DNA of 6,293 bases, taken from JBBRSC01 sp038245795 (GTDB lineage Bacteria; Actinomycetota; Acidimicrobiia; Acidimicrobiales; Microtrichaceae). Under the pieces are notes generated by a model that was not told the origin of the DNA, searched no databases, and was given only the letters and a program-made list of their open reading frames with translations. Where the stretch lies: positions 1 through 6,293 of the forward strand of contig JBBRSC010000200.1 in the NCBI GenBank assembly GCA_038245795.1, given 5' to 3'. The position numbers were made by a program, and so were the translations under genes. Positions within the stretch are counted from its first letter, which is position 1. Every line of letters starts with the position of its first letter. This document shows positions 1 to 5,891 of the stretch, one piece after another.

Positions 1-609
1 GACAGCGAGTTGAACGCGATTGTTGCTGCAAGCAGCGAACGATCGTTGGTCCGCGGGGATGTCGTCTTCGAGGAGGGCTCCGAGGCCCACGCCCTCTACG
101 TGGTGAGTTCGGGTCGAATCGCGATCGCCAACAAGAGCTTCGACGGGCGCGAATCCATGGTGGCCTTGATGGAACGCGGCGATCTCTTCGGCGAGATGAG
201 CCTGTTCGATCAGCTCGGCCGCTCCGCCGAAGCACGTGCCCTCGAGCCGTCTGATGTTCTCGAAGTTCCCTACGTGCCGCTCAAGTCTCTCTGGGAGTCG
301 CGCCCGGAACTTCTCTGGAAGGTCATTGCGATGCTGACCCAGCGGTTGCGCGCCATGGACGAAGCGCTCGCCGACTCGTTCTTTCTCGACGTCACCGGTC
401 GCACCGCAAAGCACCTCCTCGAGCTGGCGGGAGATCGAGAGGAATTCGAGATCCCGATCACACAAGAGGAATTGGCCGGTCTCGTCGGAGCGAGCCGAGA
501 GCGCGTCAACAAGGCGATCTCGAGCTTTCTCCGTCTGGGGTGGATCGGTCAGTCCGACCGGACATACACGATCCTCAAGCGGCGGGAACTCGAGATCCGC
601 TCCAAGTAA
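1..609 (+). CDS. Crp/FNR-family transcriptional regulator (5' end outside window)
   Basis: This is a cyclic-nucleotide-type transcription factor: an N-terminal beta-roll sensor, a dimerisation helix and a C-terminal winged helix-turn-helix. The frame is open from base 1 (D-S-E before the TTG at 10), and the beta-roll lacks its usual first 15-25 residues, so the TTG is an internal leucine and the start lies upstream. The phosphate-binding cassette is visible at bases 190-231, with FGEMSLF followed by GRSA, which resembles the cAMP-binding form (G-E-x-x-L, then R-S-A). The helix-turn-helix is at about 460-546. Its recognition helix has SRERVNKAI, keeping the Arg-Glu pair that E. coli CRP uses to read TGTGA, with Lys where CRP has its second Arg. 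It resembles the mycobacterial Crp and corynebacterial GlxR type. A cAMP ligand is inferred, not shown. The gene converges on the minus-strand block and ends with TAA at 607-609. Confidence 0.9.
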   Translation, partial: DSELNAIVAASSERSLVRGDVVFEEGSEAHALYVVSSGRIAIANKSFDGRESMVALMERGDLFGEMSLFDQLGRSAEARALEPSDVLEVPYVPLKSLWESRPELLWKVIAMLTQRLRAMDEALADSFFLDVTGRTAKHLLELAGDREEFEIPITQEELAGLVGASRERVNKAISSFLRLGWIGQSDRTYTILKRRELEIRSK

Positions 610-610
610 C

Positions 611-620
611 TCGGCGCCGA
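611..620. repeat. 10-base perfect palindrome between convergent stop codons
   Basis: TCGGCGCCGA reads the same on both strands. It fills the gap between the TAA of the Crp-type gene (607-609) and the minus-strand TGA of the hydrolase gene (621-623), apart from one base. It has no loop and no T-run on either side, so it is a poor intrinsic terminator as it stands. It may act as a short bidirectional pause element or be chance GC-rich symmetry. Confidence 0.3.
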
Positions 621-1298
621 TCAGCCCCCGGTCAGGAAAAATTCCGCTCGCGCCCACGCATCGGCGGCATCGACTGGCCGATAGTTCTCACGATCGGGGT
701 CCTGGGCCCATCCGTGATCGGCGCCCTCGTAGCGAACCACGTGCGCACCGGTGTGCTCGAGTTCGTCGATCTCGTTCAACGGACACCAGGGATCATTGGT
801 GCCGAAGAGCGCCAGCAGATCGGTGGGGCGCTGGCGGACGACATCAATGGCGTCTCCCTGGCCATCGCCGGCCCAACCATCAGGCACGCGCACCATCCCA
901 TAGAACGCCGCGGCGCGGGTGACCCGGGGGGATGCCAGCGCCTTCATCGCGTACATGCCGCCCATGCAGAACCCGAGCACCCCGGCCGAGGTAAAACCGA
1001 GCGCATCGATGGCCGCCTCGACGTCGGCAAGCTTGGCAGCATCATTGAAGGCGGCCGCTGCGCCATGTCGTTCGTTCATCGGAAGCGTTTCCTGACCCGG
1101 AAACATCTCGATCGCGCAGACCGACCAGCCATGGTCGTCGGCAAGACGCTGGGCGTGGGACTCGAAGAGCGGTCGAAGCCCGAGGATGTCGGGCCAGAGC
1201 ACGAGACCGCCGACCGGTTGCCGGTCCAAGGGCGAAGCGATGAAGCCAGGCGTACCGGTCCTGAGCGTGATGATGGACATGCGACCAGTCTGGTCCAC
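621..1298 (-). CDS. Dienelactone hydrolase family protein (alpha/beta hydrolase)
   Basis: This 225-residue protein has the alpha/beta-hydrolase fold of the dienelactone hydrolase family, which cleaves cyclic or activated esters in the cytoplasm. The Cys-Asp-His triad is visible: Cys111 in the nucleophile elbow GFCMGG, Asp169 in GTNDPWCP and His195 in ADHGWAQD. The length fits the family (about 220-240). No signal peptide is seen. The real substrate cannot be read from sequence; many members outside chlorocatechol clusters have unknown substrates, and no aromatic-degradation genes are nearby. The GTG start at 1298 lies 24 bases after the disA stop. An ATG at 1280 gives MSIITLR, a more family-like start, and is about as plausible, since neither has a well-placed Shine-Dalgarno. 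It is the last gene of the minus-strand block and probably shares the disA transcript. Confidence 0.85.
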   Translation of the reverse strand: MDQTGRMSIITLRTGTPGFIASPLDRQPVGGLVLWPDILGLRPLFESHAQRLADDHGWSVCAIEMFPGQETLPMNERHGAAAAFNDAAKLADVEAAIDALGFTSAGVLGFCMGGMYAMKALASPRVTRAAAFYGMVRVPDGWAGDGQGDAIDVVRQRPTDLLALFGTNDPWCPLNEIDELEHTGAHVVRYEGADHGWAQDPDRENYRPVDAADAWARAEFFLTGG

Positions 1299-1322
1299 GT
1301 CGACCGGAACAACCGCCTGGGT

Positions 1323-2396
1323 TCAGTGGTAGCGGTCGAGGATGGACGATTCGGCAATATGCGCCAACGCATCCTTGATGACGTGCGCCCACGCGTCACC
1401 CACACCGTCGATGGCCGCCAGATCATCCGGGGTTGCCCGCAGAATCTTGTCGAGCGTCCGGAACTCGTCCACCAATCGATACGCCAGTTCGGTGGGGAGC
1501 CGCGGGACACGCGACAGCAGTCGATACCCACGCGCCTGCAGGCTGCCGTTGACATCGGTCGTGCCACCCGACAGGTGCAGGGCCTCGGCGACGAGTTCCG
1601 TGTCGAGCAACTGCTCGGTCTCGAGGTCCGACAACGTCGCCATGGCCTGTTCGAGGTTCCACGAAGCATCGGGCTGGAAGTAGTCGAGCACCACTTGGCG
1701 ACGATCGTCCTCGACGCCGGCCATCAGCTCGTTGAGCTGCAATCGGACCAGGCGACCATCGGTGCCCAGCTCCACCAGGTAGCGCTCGATCTCCTCGGAG
1801 ATGCGCATCACGACCTCGGTGCGTTGCAGGATCGTCACGACATCACGCACCGTGACGAGATCCTCGATCTCGAGGGCGGTCAGCGACCCGGCAACCTCTT
1901 CGAGGCGTACCCGGTATCGCTCCAGGGTCTGCAACGCCTGGTTGCACCGATTGAGAATCGACGGGATCGTGTCGAGCTGATGCTTGGCATCGTGCATGTA
2001 CATGGTCAGCACCGCCATGTCCTCGGAGACCGAAATCACGGGCACGCCAATGGCGCGCGCCACGCGTTCAGCGGTGCGGTGCCGGGTACCGGTCTCCGTA
2101 GTTGGCACATTCGGGTTGGGCACAAGATGGACGTTGGCTCGGGCGATCCGACTGGCGTCGGGCGCCAAGATGATGGCGCCATCGGTTTTGGCGAGCTCGG
2201 ACAGGCGCTGCGGCGAAAAGGCCGCGTCGAGCAGAAAGCCGCCCGAGCAGATATTGAGGACTTCCGGACCATCACCCACCACGATCAGCGCGCCCATCGA
2301 CGCTTTGAGAATCCGATCGAGCCCCTCACGCAGCGGCTGACCGGGGGCCACGATTGCCAGCGCTTCGAGGAGCGCCTTGCTACGTCGGGGTGCCAT
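1323..2396 (-). CDS. disA: Diadenylate cyclase DisA, DNA integrity scanning protein
   Basis: DisA condenses two ATP into cyclic di-AMP while scanning DNA; branched structures inhibit it. The 357 residues match the family length (about 355-360). The N-terminal DAC domain (about 10-145) has the catalytic DGA at 72-74 and the GTRHRTAER stretch at 103-111, both needed for ATP binding and cyclisation. The middle is a helical spine (about 150-290), and the C-terminal helix-hairpin-helix DNA-binding domain (about 305-350) contains the AAIDGVGDAWA turn. Much of the protein parallels Mycobacterium DisA, for example ANVHLVPNPNVPT and ELGTDGRLVRLQLNEL. The ATG start is fixed by an in-frame TAG four codons upstream (2406-2408). 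No well-spaced Shine-Dalgarno is seen; an AGGTG lies about 16 bases before the ATG, so coupling to radA translation is possible. It follows radA by 45 bases, the classic radA-disA pairing. Confidence 0.97.
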   Translation of the reverse strand: MAPRRSKALLEALAIVAPGQPLREGLDRILKASMGALIVVGDGPEVLNICSGGFLLDAAFSPQRLSELAKTDGAIILAPDASRIARANVHLVPNPNVPTTETGTRHRTAERVARAIGVPVISVSEDMAVLTMYMHDAKHQLDTIPSILNRCNQALQTLERYRVRLEEVAGSLTALEIEDLVTVRDVVTILQRTEVVMRISEEIERYLVELGTDGRLVRLQLNELMAGVEDDRRQVVLDYFQPDASWNLEQAMATLSDLETEQLLDTELVAEALHLSGGTTDVNGSLQARGYRLLSRVPRLPTELAYRLVDEFRTLDKILRATPDDLAAIDGVGDAWAHVIKDALAHIAESSILDRYH

Positions 2397-2410
2397 GGGG
2401 ACAATCTAGC

Positions 2411-2434
2411 GGCACCTGCTGAATTCTCAGCGCC
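2411..2434 (-). other. Small hairpin in the radA-disA spacer
   Basis: Read on the minus strand, GGC-GCTGA, the loop GAAT, then TCAGC, a four-base AGGT bulge and GCC can pair into an eight-pair stem. It lies just after the radA stop and ends 14 bases before the disA ATG; the bulge includes the only purine-rich Shine-Dalgarno-like bases in the spacer. No U-run follows, so it is not a standard terminator. A role in RNA processing or in disA translation is only a possibility. Confidence 0.3.
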
Positions 2435-2441
2435 AGAATGG

Positions 2442-3809
2442 TCACTCGATCATTCGAGCGATCCGCAGTGCGGAGTCCAGCGTGTCGACGGCGAGGAGTT
2501 GGATCGGCGCCGCGGTGTCGAGCACCGATCGGGGCACGATGGCCCGCTGGAATCCCAGACGGGCTGCCTCGACGAGTCGCCGTTCGATGCCGCCAACGGA
2601 GCGAAGCTCACCGGCGAGTCCGACTTCGCCGCAACACACCGTGAACTTGTCGAGCGGATTGCCGGCCAGCGACGACGCCAGCGCCATCGCCACCCCGAGA
2701 TCCGCAGCGGGTTCGGTGATCTTGGCACCACCCACCGCCATGACGTACGTGTCTGCGCCAGTAAACGGCATGCCGACGCGGCGCTGCAGGACCGCCAACA
2801 TCATGGCAACGCGACCCCCGTCGACCCCGTGGGCCTGACGACGGGGTTGCGGCAACGTCGTCGAGACCACGAGCGCCTGAACCTCGACAAGCATCGGCCG
2901 ACGACCCTCCATGGTCGGCACGATGACCGACCCGGGCACACCGGGGCGGCGGTCTGCCAAGAACATCTCCGACGGATCATCGACCGAAGCCAGACCACCC
3001 TCACCCATGGCCATGATGCCGAGTTCCTGCGTGGAACCGAAGCGATGTTTCGTTGCCCGGAGCAAGCGAAGCTCATGGTCACGTTCACCTTCGAAGGACA
3101 CGACCGTGTCGACCACGTGCTCCAGGACGCGCGGTCCTGCCAGCGATCCGTCCTTGGTGACGTGCCCCACGAGAATGACCGACATCGATCGGGCCTTCGC
3201 CAGGTTCACAAGTCGATTGGTGCAATGCCGAACTTGCGCGACCGAACCCGGGGCAGATGAGAGCGCCGGATCGAACACTGTCTGGATGGAGTCGACCACG
3301 AGCACCTCGGGGGCGACGGCATCGATGTGACCGATGAGGTGCGGCAACGATGTCTCCGATGCGAGATACAGCGATGCCCGCAGGGAACCGAGTCGTTCGG
3401 CGCGGACTCGTACCTGTTGCGCTGACTCCTCGGCGGTGACGTAGAGAACGTTGCGGCCCACGGCCATGCCCGCCAGGACCTGCAGGAGCAGGGTGGACTT
3501 TCCGATGCCGGGCTCACCGCCGAGCAGGGTCACCGAACCGGGGACGAGGCCGCCACCCAGCACGCGATCCAGCTCAGACACACCGGTGGAGACCGGCGCC
3601 GAACCCTCGGACGTGACCTCGCCAATCGGTCGCGCCGGAACCGACGGTCGTACCGACGTGACGGCCGAACCGTTGGATCCGCCCAGGTCGACCTCCTCGA
3701 CGATGGTGTTCCACAGTTCGCACCCGGGGCACTGACCCATCCACTTCGGCGCGTCCTCGCCACACTCCTGACAACGGAACACGGTGCGAACTCTTGACGA
3801 TGGACCCAT
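2442..3809 (-). CDS. radA: DNA repair protein RadA (RadA/Sms)
   Basis: RadA is a RecA-like ATPase and hexameric helicase that extends and processes recombination intermediates with RecA. The 455 residues match the family. In order: an N-terminal four-cysteine zinc finger (Cys13, 16, 27, 30); an ATPase domain with Walker A GEPGIGKST (98-106), a Walker B-like VLVVDSIQ (169-176) and GHVTKDG (215-221); the RadA signature at 254-258; and a C-terminal Lon-like domain (about 345-430) with CGEVGLAGELRSVGG. The signature reads KHRFG rather than the usual KNRFG, keeping the essential Lys, Arg, Phe and Gly. As in other RadA proteins, the Lon-like domain is a scaffold without the protease dyad. The ATG start at 3809 is supported by AGGG at 3817-3820, seven bases upstream and overlapping the upstream transporter's TAG, so translation is probably coupled. 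Confidence 0.97.
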   Translation of the reverse strand: MGPSSRVRTVFRCQECGEDAPKWMGQCPGCELWNTIVEEVDLGGSNGSAVTSVRPSVPARPIGEVTSEGSAPVSTGVSELDRVLGGGLVPGSVTLLGGEPGIGKSTLLLQVLAGMAVGRNVLYVTAEESAQQVRVRAERLGSLRASLYLASETSLPHLIGHIDAVAPEVLVVDSIQTVFDPALSSAPGSVAQVRHCTNRLVNLAKARSMSVILVGHVTKDGSLAGPRVLEHVVDTVVSFEGERDHELRLLRATKHRFGSTQELGIMAMGEGGLASVDDPSEMFLADRRPGVPGSVIVPTMEGRRPMLVEVQALVVSTTLPQPRRQAHGVDGGRVAMMLAVLQRRVGMPFTGADTYVMAVGGAKITEPAADLGVAMALASSLAGNPLDKFTVCCGEVGLAGELRSVGGIERRLVEAARLGFQRAIVPRSVLDTAAPIQLLAVDTLDSALRIARMIE

Positions 3810-3816
3810 GGACGAA

Positions 3817-3820
3817 CCCT
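3817..3820 (-). promoter_or_regulatory. radA ribosome-binding site overlapping the upstream stop
   Basis: On the minus strand TAGGG contains both the transporter's TAG stop (3819-3821) and an AGGG Shine-Dalgarno seven bases before the radA ATG. This is the best-placed ribosome-binding site in the window. It fixes the radA start and implies that the two genes are translated from one message. Confidence 0.6.
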
Positions 3821-5075
3821 ATCGAGGGTCTGCGACAGCATCGTCCGGGTCGGCGTCGCCCCGATACGGTCCTTGGTCGGCGTCCGCATCCGCGTCCAGG
3901 CACTCGTAGATGTGATGTGATCCCGAGACCACGCGGGCGAGCACGCACCCGATCACCAGCACGGGCGCCATCGACCAACCGAAGAGTTCGACACCCATCA
4001 CGGTGGCCGCCAGCGGGGCGTTCGCCGCCGCACCGAACAGGGCCACGAACCCGAGGCGAGCGGCGATCAACACGGTCGCATGTGTGGATCCCAACCATTC
4101 CGCAACCGTGACTGACAGCGTTGCGCCCATCACGAACGACGGTGTTACTTCGCCGCCCGGGAATCCCGCGCCGAGCGTCAACGCCGTCAACACGAGCTTC
4201 AGGAAGAATGACCGCCAGTTCGTGTCACCGTCGACTGCCCGGCCGAGCAGGCCGAGCGACAGGCCGGTCTCGTCCCAGGCGTTGAAAATCACGACCAACG
4301 CCGCCACCAGGGCGCCCCCAATCGCCATTCGGATTCCCCGTTGGTCGTGGATCCGTCGAAGTCCGCGATCAACAAGCTCGACGAGTCGCGGAAACACCCA
4401 GGCGCCGATGCCGACAGCGATCGCCACGAACCACAACCTCCACCATGCGCCCCCGGACCAACTCATCGGCACCCGTGCATACACCGTGTGTCGAAACCCG
4501 AGTCGCTCGACGACGCAATGCGCCACGACGACGGCGACCGCCGAGGCCGCCAGAGCTCGGACCCGAGCGAACACGCGGGTAGGCGCCACTTCGAAGGCGA
4601 ACACCATTCCCGCCCAGGGCACTCCGAACACAGCCCCGAATCCAGCTGCCAACGACACGATGAGGAGCCGCCGCTGCTCCCACGACGACCATCGCAGTCG
4701 CGCGCCGATCCCGCCCGCAACACCACTGGTGATCTGTAGTGCGGTTCCTTCTCGACCGGCCGATCCCCCGAAGAGGTGGGTGGTGAGAGTTCCGAACAAC
4801 GCCACCGGTGCCATGCGGAGCGGAACGCCCGCCACAGGATGGCGAATCTCGGTCATGGTGCGTCGGGTTCCACCTAGGGTCAGTCCTCCAGCGCGGGCAA
4901 TCAGCGTTCCCATCACCAACCCTGCCAACGGCAACAGAGCCAGCAACCAGCGGTGCTGCTCCCTCGTGGTCGTGACCCATCTGAGTCCCACCAAGAACAC
5001 GTAGATCAACGCGCCGCTCACAAGACCGAGCAGGGCGGCGGCCGCCAGCGATCGGAACCAACGCCACCCGATCAC
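3819..5075 (-). CDS. CLC-family anion transporter/channel, fluoride-type (CLC-F-like) signature
   Basis: This is a 418-residue multi-pass membrane protein of the CLC chloride channel and antiporter family. Long hydrophobic segments run from about residue 8 to 385. Signatures: THLFGGSAGREGT (99-111), with the gating glutamate at 109; GAGFPGGEVTP (302-312); and FGAAANAPLAATVMGVELFG (347-366). GREGT in place of GREGP is typical of the CLC-F clade, whose studied members are fluoride/proton antiporters. The first anion-site motif, normally GNNLI-like there, reads GGTRRTMTE (68-76), so selectivity is uncertain. No cytoplasmic CBS domains are present. The open frame extends back to 5363, but that part overlaps the lipoprotein gene and is Arg-rich and not CLC-like, so I place the start at GTG 5075, ten bases past the upstream stop and before MIGWRWFRSLAAAALL. 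The tail (about 394-418) is Asp/Ala-rich and acidic. Confidence 0.88.
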   Translation of the reverse strand: MIGWRWFRSLAAAALLGLVSGALIYVFLVGLRWVTTTREQHRWLLALLPLAGLVMGTLIARAGGLTLGGTRRTMTEIRHPVAGVPLRMAPVALFGTLTTHLFGGSAGREGTALQITSGVAGGIGARLRWSSWEQRRLLIVSLAAGFGAVFGVPWAGMVFAFEVAPTRVFARVRALAASAVAVVVAHCVVERLGFRHTVYARVPMSWSGGAWWRLWFVAIAVGIGAWVFPRLVELVDRGLRRIHDQRGIRMAIGGALVAALVVIFNAWDETGLSLGLLGRAVDGDTNWRSFFLKLVLTALTLGAGFPGGEVTPSFVMGATLSVTVAEWLGSTHATVLIAARLGFVALFGAAANAPLAATVMGVELFGWSMAPVLVIGCVLARVVSGSHHIYECLDADADADQGPYRGDADPDDAVADPR

Positions 5076-5089
5076 GCCCGGGCGCTCAT
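5072..5089 (-). other. Five-codon ORF bridging the lipoprotein stop and transporter start
   Basis: On the minus strand the lipoprotein stop TGA (5086-5088) overlaps an ATG (5087-5089) as ATGA. That ATG opens a five-codon frame (M-S-A-R-A) whose own TGA (5072-5074) overlaps the transporter's probable GTG (5073-5075) as GTGA. This could pass terminating ribosomes from one gene to the next. It could also mean that one base is miscalled in the G/C run between them and the ATG is the true transporter start. Chance is also possible. Confidence 0.3.
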
Positions 5090-5829
5090 GATCGCAGTCT
5101 GCGCAGCGCCAAACCCAGCGCCGCAACCGCGACGAGTGCGCCGCCGCCGATGATCCAACGCCACGCCCCCGAGTTCTCCTGGTCCGCCACCATCGCGACT
5201 GCGAGCCGTTGCTCACCACCCTTCGCAACGTCGAGCGACCAACGACGGCCAGTCGCATCGACACCAGCTGCCCCGGCCGACGCCGATGACACCTCCGCCG
5301 GGAGATGCACCGTGACCGTGAGGGGAACGGTGGGTTCGCCCCCAAATTCGGCGCGGAGCTCATCAGCGGTTCGACCCAACTTCAAACCGTCGAGCTTCGT
5401 TGCCACCTCGTCGTCGCTGAACTGCTCGAGATTTCCCGCCACGCGAATCGAGCCCGTGACCTTCCAGCTCCGGGAGGCGAATCCATCATTGAGCGTCACC
5501 CGCCAATCGATGAACATGCCGGCACCGGCCACCTCATCGAGCACGCGCTGAAGATCGCCGGGCGAGCCGAACGGCTTCGACACCCCGATCGACGTCAACA
5601 CGCCGGACCGATCAGGCGCCTCGACCGTCCATCCGGCCGCCTCGAGGTCGTTGAGTTTCAATTCCGTGGTGGGATCACCCAATCGCTCGACGGCATCATC
5701 ATCGAGCACCACGCTGACCCGCACCCGACCCGAGCCGTCCTCGGATACCGCAACATCGACCGACCCCTCGACGCGACAGCCGGTGAGTGCCAGGAGGATC
5801 AGGGTGAGAACAGCAACGATCCGGCGCAC
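5086..5829 (-). CDS. LppM-domain lipoprotein (DUF3153 type)
   Basis: This is a predicted lipid-anchored extracytoplasmic protein of 247 residues. The N-terminus (MRRIVAVLTLILLALTGC) is a short lipoprotein signal peptide with lipobox LTGC, giving lipidated Cys18. A beta-rich domain follows (about 19-215); SVDVAVSEDGSGRVRVSVVL and the repeated Asp-Leu/Gly-Trp pattern resemble the LppM domain (formerly DUF3153) of actinobacteria. A membrane helix (about 225-242) ends in Arg-rich ALRRLRS, so the protein is likely held to the membrane at both ends with the domain outside. In Mycobacterium tuberculosis, LppM is linked to host-cell uptake; the role in a free-living relative is unknown. The GTG start at 5829 has an in-frame TGA upstream (5869-5871) and a weak GGTGG four bases before it. 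It lies 61 bases after clpC and 10 before the transporter gene. The family assignment is moderately sure; the lipoprotein topology is clearer. Confidence 0.8.
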   Translation of the reverse strand: MRRIVAVLTLILLALTGCRVEGSVDVAVSEDGSGRVRVSVVLDDDAVERLGDPTTELKLNDLEAAGWTVEAPDRSGVLTSIGVSKPFGSPGDLQRVLDEVAGAGMFIDWRVTLNDGFASRSWKVTGSIRVAGNLEQFSDDEVATKLDGLKLGRTADELRAEFGGEPTVPLTVTVHLPAEVSSASAGAAGVDATGRRWSLDVAKGGEQRLAVAMVADQENSGAWRWIIGGGALVAVAALGLALRRLRS

Positions 5830-5833
5830 CAGA

Positions 5834-5846
5834 CCACCGTAGGTGG
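5834..5846 (-). promoter_or_regulatory. Inverted repeat covering the lipoprotein gene's Shine-Dalgarno-like site
   Basis: CCACC, a three-base loop and GGTGG form a perfect five-pair stem. On the minus strand the second arm (GGTGG, 5834-5838) is the only Shine-Dalgarno-like sequence before the GTG at 5829, so the folded message would hide it. The stem is short and the effect is inferred only. Confidence 0.3.
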
Positions 5847-5876
5847 CCCGACACGCCGGATCGTCACGTCAGTTCA

Positions 5877-5891
5877 ATTGTCGGAGACAAT
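5877..5891. repeat. 15-base inverted repeat touching the clpC stop codon
   Basis: ATTGTC, the loop GGA, then GACAAT form a perfect six-pair stem. Its outer base is the last base of the clpC TGA (5891-5893). On the minus strand nothing U-rich follows, so it is at best a weak or partial terminator, or a 3'-end stabilising hairpin between clpC and the lipoprotein gene. Confidence 0.35.

Noticed and set aside
2172..2183. A perfect 12-base palindrome GATGGCGCCATC inside disA
   Set aside because: It encodes the catalytic Asp-Gly-Ala-Ile of the DAC domain, so the bases are fixed largely by the protein; the symmetry is probably chance.
540..3260. A 906-codon open frame on the + strand, antisense to the hydrolase, disA and radA
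   Set aside because: Its product is rich in Arg, His, Gly and Asp with no recognisable domain, and it lies opposite three well-identified genes whose codon bias in GC-rich DNA keeps the opposite frame free of stops. It starts inside the Crp-type gene at a GTG without support.
3909..3922. A TGTGATGTGAT stretch that resembles a Crp half-site
   Set aside because: There is no inverted TCACA partner at the correct spacing, and it lies inside the CLC coding region far from any promoter.
4003..5004. A 333-codon + strand open frame
   Set aside because: It is rich in Thr, Pro, Ala and Arg, has no domain, and lies wholly opposite the CLC gene; it is a shadow of that gene's codon use.
5076..5363. N-terminal extension of the CLC gene over the lipoprotein gene
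   Set aside because: The extra 96 residues are Arg/Ser-rich, hydrophilic and unlike any CLC N-terminus, and they lie in another frame of a gene with a clear lipoprotein structure.
5830..5890. A fluoride or other riboswitch before the lipoprotein-CLC genes
   Set aside because: The spacer is only 61 bases, holds just two small stems and shows no known riboswitch core; any leader of the whole operon would be upstream of clpC, outside the window.
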